Assembly (NCBI GenBank): GCA_036365455.1
Contig: JAWQUS010000027.1
Span: forward strand, 13,132,501 to 13,196,500
Source of the DNA: Macrosoma leucophasiata
Taxonomy: Eukaryota; Arthropoda; Insecta; Lepidoptera; Hedylidae
Reading direction: 5' to 3'
Length of the DNA: 64,000 nucleotides
In this document: positions 10,790 through 20,559 of the stretch, one piece after another
Position numbering within the stretch: the stretch's first letter is position 1
How the letters are laid out: each line of letters opens with the position of its first letter
The notes under the pieces: model-generated
The model's input: only the letters and a program-made list of their open reading frames with translations
What the model was told of the DNA's origin: nothing
Database searches by the model: none
Made by a program: the position numbers and the translations under genes

Positions 10790-10838
10790 GAAATCAGTAT
10801 CGATTCAAGTAGTCGTTACTTGAATCGATACTGATTTC
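10790..10838. repeat. Perfect 22-bp hairpin
   Basis: Arms 10790-10811 and 10817-10838 (GAAATCAGTATCGATTCAAG... and complement) with a 5-base loop. It sits between tandem units 2 and 3 and has no counterpart in the other units, so it is probably a separate insertion or snap-back event. Confidence 0.8.
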
Positions 10839-11348
10839 ATAAAATTATCTTAAGAAAATCGAGATTCAAAATGTATTGTTTCTATAGAACTTGAAATTGA
10901 AAACAACTCTACAGATTCAAATTTCACCGTGTTTATTAAAACCAAAGACATATTGTATGAAGGACAAGCAGGTAGGTAGTAGCAGCATTAAGTGCATTCG
11001 GTGCAAGTCACGCAGGACGGACGCCGCACGCCACCGTTGTCATCGCGTGAGCACATCGCCGCCATATTTGTTTCAGGACTCGTGAAAAATGACGACATTT
11101 ATACAATAACGTTGAATTTATATGAACCACCGAAATGTTGATAATTTGTGCCGAGGTCGTGAGCAACTTCTGTCTTATCAGTACTCTAGGTCTTTAGGTA
11201 TAATAATATGTTTTACTGATTTAAGTGATACTTGTTCCTATTACATTTCCTGCAATAGCTTTTGCAAGAGATGTACGAAGTGTTTTATTATAATCTACCA
11301 CATCTGGAAAGATACTGACGGTTGTAATAACAGCTCGCGGTATAGGCA

Positions 11349-11575
11349 CCTCCGCATTACCTAATCTGTTTACCGCTGAGTGAGGTAATAAAGTAACAAT
11401 ATAAGGTCATTTCCGATACTAAGGCACGTTAACTTAGGCTTCAGGAGTACTTAGCGCTGTCAGTGCATATACATTGAAATGTATATTTTTTTATGTAAAT
11501 GTTTATAAATACTGTAAACTTACCATCGACGTGAACACTGTGTGCTTGTTTGCCACTTCATAATAAAAAAATGTA
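11349..11575 (+). repeat. Rep-A, degenerate
   Basis: CACCTCCGCATTACCTAATC, GTCATTTCCGATACTAAGGC, TTAGGCTTCAGGAG and a final GTGTGCTTGTTTGCCACTTC mark an old copy. About 60 bp of unrelated AT-rich sequence lies in the middle. Confidence 0.5.
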
Positions 11576-11747
11576 ACTGAAGCGTATCTGGGTCGAGTTT
11601 CAAGCGCACAAACATCGATCAAATGCACGTTTTTTTCTGCTAAAAAGACAAAGTGATCATGTAGGTAATCTAGTGCAGCTGTGCCCACGTCAGCTGCTAG
11701 GAAAGCTGTCAGTTTGTATTTGCGTTTGTCTGTACTTTATAATATTA

Positions 11748-11932
11748 CTAGCGGCCCGCCCCGGCTTCGCCCGCGCTGCTCTGCTCCTATTAGTCATAGC
11801 GTAATGTAAGCTATCCTATCTCTCAAGTTGGATCGAACTGCACATGGTGTGCGAATTTTATTATAATCGGTTAAGTGGCTTAGGAGTCCATTGAGGACAA
11901 ACATTGTGACACGAGATTTATATATATTAAGA
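11748..11932 (-). mobile_element. Short Helitron with intact ends
   Basis: On the minus strand the element starts A|TCTTAATATATATAAATC and ends GGGGCGGGCCGCTAG|T, the textbook Helitron boundary (5' TC, 3' CTAG, inserted between A and T). At 185 bp it is non-autonomous. The 3' end is GC-rich, as expected of the terminal hairpin region. Confidence 0.8.
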
Positions 11933-12321
11933 TTGTCTGCAGCAATATTATTTGATTTTTTCAACACGTTATAATGACGGCAGGGTCACGCGTGTCGCGG
12001 CTGTGTCATGCAATATCGCAATTCTATATGCATGGTTGCAGAGTGAACATTCATGGAATCGATTGGTCTATTTATTGCAGATTAATTTACACAATTTAGT
12101 TAGTTATTAGTTATTTGTGACTTTGTTAACAATATTCCTACATGATGTGTAGACATTTATATAACATCGAACACAATAGTAAAAGAAAATGTTAAGAAAA
12201 TTACACCGGCGCTAGGCGTCTTTTTTGGTAGTGAGTATTATAAATCTTTTATCAAAAACAGATCAACAAAAAACGTTTTGTAGCTTGGTTTTTCATATAA
12301 TTCTGATTGAAGAGAATGATG

Positions 12322-12424
12322 AAGGTAGATGAGGCACCAGAGGTTTGTCAGAACCGGGATGTCTGGCGCTCTACACTCTCTGCCTACCCCGTTAGGGACC
12401 TGGCGTGAAGATACATACATATAA
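12322..12424 (+). pseudogene. LINE C-terminal remnant with (TACA)n tail
   Basis: One frame reads VDEAPEVCQNRDVWRSTLSA and YPVRDLA then stop; I associate this ending with lepidopteran LINE polyproteins. It is 5'-truncated. The 3' end CTCTCTGCCTACCCC...GGCGTGAAGATAC is shared with SINE-1, and the tail is ATACATACATAT. A near-identical fragment lies at 34158-34268. Confidence 0.6.
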
Positions 12425-12706
12425 GCAAATATAATATATGTAAAAAGGAGGGATCGAAAATATTAACTTTTTATGTAGACGATTTGATTTTTATCAACAA
12501 ATATACCTAACGGTATTTGAGAAACGTTACCAGAGGCAGTATACTGAAAATATGACCGGGGACTATATTCGGGAGTTTGACTGGGAGGATCTCTATGACT
12601 ATCTTAATATATTTTCATTCATATTAACTGTTCAATTTTTACTCATAAAAGCAAATTTAGAACATTTTTTTTGTTCTTATTGTTACTTCTAGGTTATTTA
12701 TAGACC

Positions 12707-13407
12707 TGTACAAAACCGTATACCTGGGTAAAACCGTATAGTACTATAATTTCCGAAACCAATTATAATTTCCTGCTCGCCTGCCATTCGTAGGTTGCGA
12801 CCAATAGGATCAACCCAGAAACAAAAACTTGTCAGTGCAGGCACACGCGTTATCAAGTTAGCAAAAAAAAATATTTTACTGTGTGCTGATCTTATTTTTG
12901 CGTCTACAAAAGTGTTCACCACATGAGTTTAATGAGTTTTAGTTAAGGACCACTTTGGATACGTATAACTGAGTGTAATAACTGCATTATCATAGTGTTA
13001 TTACCGGTGATCCAAACTTGTGTGTGTAGTGAGGTATCAATATGTGTGTGTTGTGCTTCTGGGTAAAACCGTATGGGGTAAAATCGGTCTTCACCATACA
13101 AAAATTACCTGATTTTTCGGTCTCAAAGGGCAAAGAAGTTGTCTAAACTTAATTAAAATCAACCATTTAAACGGAATAAACAACTAACAACCTAAAATAA
13201 ACAAATGGACTAATAAAAAAAAAGATTTGTTTGTATTGTCTTGCAGAATATGGTGTGACGCGCTTAAACGATGATTGATCGGTTGCAAAAGGTGGACTCA
13301 TGAAAACTGTACTGATTGGGATCCAGAAGACATGGATAATTTTGAGTGCTTGTCCTGAAACGTTTATATTCGGGGCAAAATCGTATAGCAGTATACGGTT
13401 TTGTACA
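12707..13407. repeat. Region bounded by a 17-bp inverted repeat, rich in AAAACCGTAT
   Basis: TGTACAAAACCGTATAC at 12707-12723 is the exact reverse complement of 13391-13407. Related motifs lie inside at about 12728 (GGTAAAACCGTATAG), 13062 (GGTAAAACCGTATGG), 13078 and 13376 (GGCAAAATCGTATAG). Clustered subterminal motifs inside inverted ends resemble transposase-binding sites of DNA transposons, but no target duplication or transposase is recognisable. Confidence 0.5.
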
Positions 13408-13764
13408 CTCCCCGGGGTAACACTCCCCGGATTTTTTCAACTTTTGTTTAAGACTGATTATGGTGTGTTCCATTTGAATTTTAATAGTTTAGGTACAATT
13501 TGTACAACATAATATTCTTAATAAACGTTAGAAAACTGATTACACTATCCTTTTTTGTTTCCAATCCAGACCAATTCTCCCTTAGCTATACAATTTTGAC
13601 CCGGTCTTCCCTACCTATACCTACGGTATACACCTTCACAAACATTTATGGTAAATAACTTTTTTAATGAATTTCAAGTAATGCATAATACATTCATAAA
13701 TCTCATTGTTTTATTTCCGATTCAAATAAAGGAATTTGTATCTAATTTCAATGAAATCGATATA

Positions 13765-14103
13765 CGATATTTCCGTATCATCTCCTGACTCTTTACGGTT
13801 AAGGAGTGTCGTGAAATCAAGATTTTTAGATGCAAATACGTTCCGATATAAATTTAGAAAACACAACTAAAACTCTATAATTAAGTACATACAATTTTCA
13901 TGATTTTTCCATGCAGTCATAATCAGATCCGAACGTGGTGGCAATGGTACCAAAGAAAGTGAATCCTTTCAAACGACATAAGGGATTTCGGAATCGGTAA
14001 ACAATTGACGGAGTAATCGATGGACAGAACGTACCTACATAAAAACAAAACAGGTACATACATCGTACATAAAACTTCCTTTTTTGAAGTTGGTTAAAAA
14101 CTG
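13765..14103 (+). repeat. Diverged interspersed repeat, copy 1
   Basis: Shares an ordered series of blocks with 44166-44560: ATCTCCTGACTC, GTTAAGGAG, CAGATCC...GTGGTGGCAATGG, CCTTTCAAACGACAT, CCTACATAAAAA and CCTTTTTTGAAGT. I recognise this ending as a common lepidopteran repeat of unknown class. Confidence 0.5.
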
Positions 14104-14150
14104 GTGCATATTTCCACTGTAACTGGACTGTACAAAGGAGATATATTTCA

Positions 14151-14430
14151 CTAGTGGTAGAGTTCCAGTGTAGGAGCTCGAGGGCGTAAGCATCACCGCA
14201 TTAACTAATCTATCTGCCGCCAAAAGGTGTTCAGCACCATCGTGTTCCGGTTAGATGGTAATGTATGGCCCCGTAATAACTTTCACAGAGACAAAACAAC
14301 TAAGGTCTAAGGGGTGGTGACGCATCTGCATTTTGACCTCTGGTTTTTGTGTTAGTGTCAATAGGCTGCAGTCATTACTTAGCATCAATGTGAAGTGCAT
14401 GCTTGTTTGCCAGCTTCCTTACATGAAAAA
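14151..14430 (+). repeat. Rep-A, near full length
   Basis: From ACTAGTGGTAGAGTTCCAG through CATCACCGCATTAACTAATC, CACCATCGTGTTCCGG and CCCCGTAATAACTTTCACAG to GCATGCTTGTTTGCCAGCTT and an A-rich end. It shares subfamily features (CCCCGTAATAACTNTCACAG) with the copies at 2539 and 60266. Confidence 0.7.
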
Positions 14431-15890
14431 AATATAGAAAAAAATTAGAAGGTCTTTATAGTTTAGAATAAAAGTAGTTGAAGACCCAAGATAAATATAC
14501 GCCCAATAAAAATATACTTCAATTCGAATCAATTGTATGTTTGTAGAACCTTCCTTACACGCGTGCATATTGAAAATGAATTGAATGAAAGTGAAGTAAA
14601 ACACTTAATTTTATTGTTTGATCAAGCTAAATTTAAGTTTAAATTCTAAGTTGTAAAACGGTGTGCTATCAAGTAAGTTAAGTTATAACAAGAGACTGTA
14701 ATAACAAGAACGAGTGCACTATCAAATAGCGTTGGGAGTCAACGCACTCGGTTAGGTTGGTTCTTCTATAATGTTTTAGAAAATCCCTGCAGCATTTCAA
14801 GAGGGGGGCACTGAAGTGTAGAGGGGGATGTTGATAACCGGGATCGGGGGCGAGGGCGTAGGGTCGTAGACCTTACTGCACGATCGCTCCCAATCTGAAG
14901 CGAGCAGTGTTTATTTTTAACTAGCTCACCAAATGGATGTACCTAGTAATCTTGATTGTGGCCAATGAGAAGGCAAGGCGTTGATGTAAAATGTATTTAA
15001 GAGGTTTTAACGCTTTCAAGATTAAAAACTAAATTGATTTAGGACTATGACTGAGGTATAGGCTTTTACGAGACAAGTTATGCACACGTAAGACTTCATA
15101 ATCAGCCACCACCCTTTGAAAGTAAACTGCCGATAATAAGTTATAATCGGTTTTGTAAAGAATTTGTAGCTGTAGTGTTATATAAGATTGTCACATCTGC
15201 GTGCATTTTATAGAAATTTCTAGATGCACTTGAGTTTGAGGTGAATGGCGGTTATTAAAACTTGAGAGAAGATTCCAGGTGATGACGCGCACGACGCCGA
15301 AAAAGTCGTTGCATGATAAGTTAGAATATTTTAATCTAAGTAATATACTTAGTAAGAAAAGTTATGCATGGAACTGGCTTAAAAAATAATATATACAATC
15401 AATTTCAACTCGTACGACTATGAACGCTGAGAGAGTCACTTAGAAAAAAAAACTAATTGAAAAACCATTCTTGTTATTGCATGGACAAAAACTTGTCTGG
15501 GTTTACTTTTGATGTTTATATTTTGATCAATTATAATTCTTTGGTGATGCTTTGTGGATTATTTGTGAAGGCTATTCGATTGTCGGATTGTATAGAAGAT
15601 GCAATAAACAAATCAATACAATAAAGGCAGTGAAAGTGCTGAATTTCATAGTTCATTGACCAGTCTGCAAGTGGAGCGATGTCATGAGGCATTGACACGA
15701 GGGGAGCGGTGTACGGGCTTCCAAACTTACATCCACCAATACTGGTTTAATAGTTTTGTTGCATGTGGGGTGAAAACACTTGATATGTCTGTTTTTTATG
15801 TTATATAATTGGACTTTTGATTCGGTGACATGGTTTTCTATTTAAAATAAGATAACACGAACAAATCTTAAATATAATTTTAATAAGTAT
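14431..15890. other. Mostly unique AT-rich DNA
   Basis: No gene or known repeat is recognisable. A small G-rich patch at 14795-14880 (AGAGGGGGATG, GATCGGGGGCGAGGGC) and a short inverted pair near 14722-14752 (GAGTGC / GCACTC) are the only local anomalies. Confidence 0.45.
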
Positions 15891-15894
15891 CAAT

Positions 15895-15990
15895 CAGAAA
15901 GTAACAGTTTGTTACGCTTTCTCGGCTAAAACGCTGAACCGATTTAGATGAAATTTGGCATGGAGGTACTTAATAACTTCATGGAGGATA
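15895..15990 (+). repeat. Internal fragment of a Helitron-like repeat
   Basis: CTGAACCGATTTAGATGAAATTTGGCATGG is a block common inside lepidopteran Helitron-like repeats. Neither terminus is present. Confidence 0.35.
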
Positions 15991-16111
15991 TAATAACTAT
16001 ATTATTATGTTATTTGTATGATACAGACGTGATAAAGGCCCTTTGCCACCAGCTGTCGTTATCAATAAAGGGATTACTTTTTCATGTATTCTTAAACTTA
16101 TTTATATAGAT

Positions 16112-16180
16112 GTCTCTGCAGTCATCACTTAGCATCCATGTGAGTTGCATGCTTGTTTGCCACCTTTGTTACATAAAAAA
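16112..16180 (+). repeat. Rep-A, 3' tail only
   Basis: CAGTCATCACTTAGCATCCATGTGAG and GCATGCTTGTTTGCCACC followed by TTACATAAAAAAAA. This is a severely 5'-truncated copy, as expected of LINE-driven retroposition. Confidence 0.6.
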
Positions 16181-16408
16181 AAACCTTATGGGTGCCGCAT
16201 AGCCCGGTATGTAGGCGATGCAACTTTGTAATTTATGTGTCATATAGGTATGTGAAAAGCATCATACTAGTAGTACTATTGTAACGAACTTACAAGGAAA
16301 ACTATCAGCTCATCGGGATTTACTAATTTATGAGTAGTAGTCGACCAACTTAAAAAATATACTTGGAATCACAGAACTCTGTATTGCGCATGGCCCGATA
16401 CGCACTTA

Positions 16409-16522
16409 GCACGGCCACACGAAACTGCGATGCGATGCGACGCCGCATCGCAGGCAATGCATACGTGCGAGCTCGCAGATATTTGCGAAGCGATGCGAAT
16501 TCGCAGTTATGTGTGGGAGCCC
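16409..16522. mobile_element. GC-rich palindromic MITE with TTA flanks
   Basis: The outer ends GCACGGCCACACGAAACTGCGA and TCGCAGTTATGTGTGGGAGCCC pair imperfectly, and the interior is dense in GCGATGCG/CGCATCGC. TTA lies on both sides (16406-16408, 16523-16525), fitting the TWA duplication of PIF/Harbinger. At 114 bp it is much richer in CpG than its surroundings. Confidence 0.65.
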
Positions 16523-16836
16523 TTAACTGGTAATTCTTTGACTGCATGTCCAGAGAGAGAACTATTTTTATTTTACGCTTTTTTTATAATTATACAACGT
16601 GTAACAGGATTGAATGTACAACCCGAGACTAGTTTGTTCAGAATCGATAACCGAAACGATTTCAGACATTTTTGATATAGGTAATATTTTGTCCCAAAAT
16701 TAATTACAATGAAGGAAATTATGGTCACCCATTTGGTGAACAGTCGATACAGACGAAAATGACACTAACATCTATCCAAAATAAAATGCTAGTCTCAACA
16801 AGTTTATTAGAACTCGTTGAGACGTACATTTCATTA

Positions 16837-17101
16837 TCTATATATATATTATAAAAATGCAACCCGTTTTCCTGGTCACGGCATCACGCGTGAATGGCTG
16901 GACCGATTTGGCTAATATTGATTTTGAATGATTTTTGGAAGTCCAGGGAATGTTTAAAAGGTGAGAAAATATGAAGAAATTGAAGGGAAATAGTAAAAAC
17001 CACCATTTCATTTTCCCATACAAATAGTCCGTATCTATCAAACCTTTGACACATGTCATATTTTCATTCTGAGACAATACGAAGTTTGCCGGGTCAGCTA
17101 G
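16837..17101 (+). mobile_element. Short Helitron with intact A|TC and CTAG|T ends
   Basis: Starts A|TCTATATATATATTATAAAAATGC and ends GCCGGGTCAGCTAG|T. It contains GGCTGGACCGATTTGGCTAA, a standard internal block of lepidopteran Helitrons. 265 bp, non-coding. The minus-strand 79-codon open frame across it is incidental. Confidence 0.75.
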
Positions 17102-18232
17102 TTCATAATAATTTAAGAAATAAAATAGTGAAAATAACTCTTACCTATTACTAGCGAGTCTTAAATAGGGGTACGTAGGTTACGCTACATTACATTACGA
17201 CAGTGTACGTGTATGAGTTGGTTTGTGTTTTATGTGCGGTCGTAAGTAGAGGTAGGGTAAGTATGCATAGGGTGTGCATACTGTTAGTACAAATTGAGGA
17301 CAACTTGTTTCTTAAATCAAAAATATAATATTAAATACTTAAACATGGAATTTCAGTTCATGTATTATGATTATAATTGATTTTCTAATCGAGGTGTTTA
17401 AGAGTGTGCATTATTCCCGTTACATGTTGTATATCACAGTTAATTCATGATTTAATCTGTCAGGCCACAAGAAAAATAAGACCATTGATTTCAATTGTGT
17501 CTCCGTCAATATTGGACTCCTGATCCGTGAGAGATAAAGTTGTTTTGAATTGACCTTAACCTTAAATATTACAGCTCATGCAAATCCAATAATTGTATAA
17601 TTGCTTTGTAAATATGAATAATGTGTTGTTTCTTATTTTATTACGTAAACTAATAGCTTATATATATTCTTACTGAAAAAACCCTTTACCCATAATTATG
17701 AGTAATGTATAATAGGATATATAATAATATAGGATTAAACAACAGTAGTATCCAAAAACAAGACTCAGATATTTGTCTAATAAAATCTAAATAAAAAAGC
17801 GTTAAATTGCGAGCCGGATTCATCCATGCAAGGGTTCTGTAGCAGCATGTAATATTTAACAGGATGTTCACTAGCTGCACCACTTTCAATATTCGTTAGC
17901 AAAAAAATACTTTGTTTTGCAAACCGCAAATATGTTATATCTAAAGCTACTATTCTGACCATATCTCGTTCAAAATAATTTTCATTGATTGTTTTTATTG
18001 AGTTCTACAGCATATAAAAAATTAAGATTTTACACTTTCTAAATTTAAAAGTTGGATAGGGGGAAGAGACATTCATTTTATCTCTTTGAAAGTGTTTATC
18101 TTTCAAACGATTGAATTTAAGTATAAATGATTTTAGAGACGTGCATTGAGGTTATTACTTACACACAACACATATATAACTACCGTTTAATGAACATTGA
18201 AAAAAAATGAGACGTTCCAAAATGTATGGAGC
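17102..18232. other. No recognisable feature
   Basis: AT-rich sequence with short open frames lacking any recognisable domain. I see no repeat family here. Confidence 0.45.
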
Positions 18233-18520
18233 TTGGGCCCGCACCTTGTACACGATATTGAGAGAAGAAGCATAAAATAGTAAATCATTTTCAGCTATTC
18301 AAATCGTTTATTAAATCTTCAATTAATTGTCGTAAGTATATTTCAAAAACAAGAATGTCATAGTACGAGTAGCAATATGGCGACATATTGCTGTTATACA
18401 AATATTACGTAAAATAAATATTTCCGACAGTAAAACAACGATTCAAATAATTTTTTGAGTATTTTGCCATGATGTGTTTTTTCTCAATTTTTTGATTTAG
18501 TGTACAAGGTGCGGGCCCAA
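18233..18520. repeat. Element bounded by a perfect 21-bp inverted repeat
   Basis: TTGGGCCCGCACCTTGTACA(C) at 18233-18253 and its exact complement at 18500-18520, 288 bp overall. Partial pairing continues inward (ATTGAGAGAAG against TTTTTCTCAAT). No clear target duplication. Probably a MITE of unknown superfamily. Confidence 0.6.
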
Positions 18521-18611
18521 CGTGGAATTTATCTTTTGGTGGTTACAACTAAGACAAAATCATTTTTTAGCGGTAAAACAACCTCACTGTTTTTTTGTAT
18601 GATTATTATTT

Positions 18612-18704
18612 GGGGCCTCCAATACTAGGTACCCTTATTTCCGGTCGTCGAGTTCGACTCCGCACTAGCAAACGCAGCAACCGTCTCACAAAATACAATT
18701 TTTA
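18612..18704 (+). repeat. 93-bp repeat, first copy
   Basis: Homologous and co-oriented to 19277-19371: GGGGCCT.CAATAC, CTTATTTC.GGTC.TCGAG, CCGCACTAGC.AACGCAGCAACCGTCT and ACAAAATACAATTTT. The two copies bracket the minus-strand SINE-1. Identity unknown. Confidence 0.7.
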
Positions 18705-18783
18705 GGAAATAATCTACTAAACTACTTACCCAAACTAAAAATACATCACCAGTATTTAGGGATGATATAAATATGTACAATAT

Positions 18784-19101
18784 CTTACGTAACTTCACGC
18801 CTGTAATCCTCGAAGGGCTAGGCAGAGGTAAATGCATGCATTCAAGCATACATGCAAACACCCACGATTCGCCAGTTACGTTTTTGGCCCATGTAACAGG
18901 TGGCGAGCCTGTTGACATCTCCGGGCACATTACCAAACTTCGAGGTACTGGGAAATTTCCAGACAATGGAAAAATCCCAATAGAACCAGAGATGACATGA
19001 GAGACTTCACACCAATATTTCTGAAAACCCCTTACCCGGGAATCGAACCCAGGACCTAAGCGTAGTAGTAGTGGCTTGCTACCACTAGGCTACCGAGGCA
19101 G
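18784..19101 (-). mobile_element. SINE-1, full length
   Basis: tRNA-derived SINE on the minus strand. The head at the right end (complement of GCTACCACTAGGCTACCGAGGCAGT) holds an A box, and the complement of GGGAATCGAACCCAGG gives a B box (GGTTCGATTCC). The left end is the shared tail (complement: CTCTGCCTAGCCCTTCGAGGATTACAGG). A diverged direct repeat (ACAATAT(A)CTTAC) flanks it. The open frames across it are not genes. Confidence 0.8.
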
Positions 19102-19276
19102 TTAACAATATACTTACAATACACAATATCTTGTGTTATATAATTATAATTAGGTACCTATAATACCTAAGAGTACTACACTTGGACAGATTATTACTCA
19201 GTCTCCTTGCACTTTTATTGCGTAATGAATGAGAGGCGGGTGCTGCCGGTGGGGGTGGGGGCGAGCTCGGTTCGGG

Positions 19277-19371
19277 GCCTGCAATACCACCCCACAGAGC
19301 CTTATTTCGGGTCATCGAGCTCGACCCCGCACTAGCGAACGCAGCAACCGTCTTACAAAATACAATTTTCA
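19277..19371 (+). repeat. 93-bp repeat, second copy
   Basis: Second member of the pair described at 18612-18704. It is preceded by a G-rich stretch (GCGGGTGCTGCCGGTGGGGG) that the first copy lacks. Confidence 0.7.
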
Positions 19372-19686
19372 TCTTGGATTATTAATTTTAATTCACCTAT
19401 CCACTCACTAATTTTCTTCACTATTTTAGAGCATACGGGATATTAGAATACTTATTAAGTTATTGTTATTGTATAAATTTAAATGACGAGATTTGTAAAA
19501 AAAAAATGAAAGTTGGTGCAAGGTGAAACAGCTTTGAAATTTTATTTTCAGAAATTAAATATCATCACAACGTTAAAAATATTTTTATCATACCGGAATA
19601 AAAAATGTTTGTGACCCAAAAATGAGCTGTACGCTTGTTTGCCCCTTCATAACATAAAATGCAAAAAGGCGACCCCGTCGGCCTTT

Positions 19687-19746
19687 AGTGGAGGTGAATT
19701 CTTCCGCTAGTGCTTCTTATCACTAGCGGAAGAATTCACCTCCACT
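19687..19746. repeat. Perfect 26-bp hairpin
   Basis: Arms 19687-19712 and 19721-19746 (AGTGGAGGTGAATTCTTCCG... and complement) with an 8-base loop CTTCTTAT and no mismatch. It sits a few bases upstream of an A/T run and the minus-strand Rep-A copy. Confidence 0.85.
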
Positions 19747-19815
19747 CAACCGAACAATGGCGGTCAAACCATTCCATTAGGGCAGTAAAGTTTTTTATTT
19801 TTTTTTTATTTTTTT

Positions 19816-20098
19816 ATGTTTTGGAAGTGGTAAACAAGCATGCAGTTCACATTGATGTTAAGTGATGACTGCAGCCTATAGACACCCACACAAAGACCAA
19901 GGTTAAAATGCAGATGCGTTACCACTCCTGAGGCCTAAGGTCTTATGCCTCTGTGCCGGAAATTACAGGGCCGTACATTACCACCTGACCGGAACACGAT
20001 AGTGTTGAACACTACCATTTAGCGGCAAGTATATTAGGTAATGCGGTGGTGCCTACGCCCGCGAGCTCCGTCACTGGAGCTCTACCACCAGTAAAAAA
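19816..20098 (-). repeat. Rep-A, best full-length copy
   Basis: On the minus strand it runs from TTTTTACTGGTGGTAGAGCTCC, GGGCGTAGGCACCACCGCATT and CCGCTAAATGGTAGTGTTC to the tail GCATGCTTGTTTGCCACTTCC and an A-rich end (the T-rich run at 19790-19820 on plus). The best reference copy in the window. Confidence 0.8.
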
Positions 20099-20290
20099 AG
20101 TGCTGCCGCAGCACCATATTTTTCTATTTTCCACTGCATTGCTGTCGCGACTTTGTCGCGTAGCTCGGCATGTTATCTCATATAAACATATAGATAGTAA
20201 ATATATGGAGACCAGTAGTGCTGCGGCAGCACTGTGGCGGCAGCACTGTTGCGTGCAGCGGATTTTGGAATACTTCGTAGGAGTTCTACC
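20099..20290. repeat. Insert with GTGCTGCCGCAGCAC palindromes, flanked by a duplicated CTACCACCAGTA
   Basis: Self-complementary GTGCTGCCGCAGCAC lies near 20099 and GTGCTGCGGCAGCAC near 20218. Its flanks repeat: GGAGCTCTACCACCAGTA at 20079-20096 and GGAGTTCTACCACCAGTATA at 20280-20299. A related fragment (AGTGCTGCCGCAGCACTACTGGTC) lies at 39189. It may be an insertion into the 5' end of Rep-A. Confidence 0.5.
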
Positions 20291-20370
20291 ACCAGTATAA
20301 AAACGTCAATGTCGTTATGGGACATCTTTAGGGAAGGCTTTGTCCAGGTGTAAATTTCTTTCAGCTAGAG

Positions 20371-20551
20371 CAGTGATTCCCAAAGTTGTCCATATAGACC
20401 CCCTGGGGTCTATAGGAGACTCGATGGGGTCTACGTATATGCGTAAATAAAAATGGGATATATGGGAAAGTGATATAAATATTAGCAAGGGGGTCCACCG
20501 AAACCATAAAAATTGAAAGGGTCTACAAGGAAAATAGTTTGGGAGCCTCTG
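20371..20551. mobile_element. hAT-type MITE with perfect 8-bp duplication
   Basis: 181 bp with ends CAGTGATTCCCAAAG and (complement) CAGAGGCTCCCAAAC, the typical hAT terminal form. AGCTAGAG is duplicated exactly at 20363-20370 and 20552-20559; hAT elements make 8-bp duplications. The interior repeats GGGGTCTA and has no coding capacity, so it needs an outside transposase. Confidence 0.9.
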
Positions 20552-20559
20552 AGCTAGAG

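Larger units (their letters stand above)
9908..11110 (+). repeat. Three-unit tandem repeat (about 360-480 bp units)
   Basis: Units begin near 9908, 10412 and 10889. Each has a leader (GTTTATTAA..CCAAAGACA), then AGCAGCACTAAGTGCATTCGG, GTGCAAGTCACGCAGGACGG, CATCGCCGCCATATTTGTTTC and TCGTGAAAAATGACGAC. Unit 1 is split by a MITE and unit 2 carries an extra hairpin. A faint fourth unit may lie at 9780-9830. The core is richer in G+C than its surroundings. No frame is conserved across units, so I see no sign of coding. Identity unknown. Confidence 0.8.

Noticed and set aside
10790..10838. microRNA precursor
   Set aside because: A perfect 22-bp stem with a 5-base loop and no flanking stem does not resemble an animal pre-miRNA.
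18625..18966. 113-codon minus-strand ORF
   Set aside because: It reads through a SINE-1 and the 93-bp repeat.
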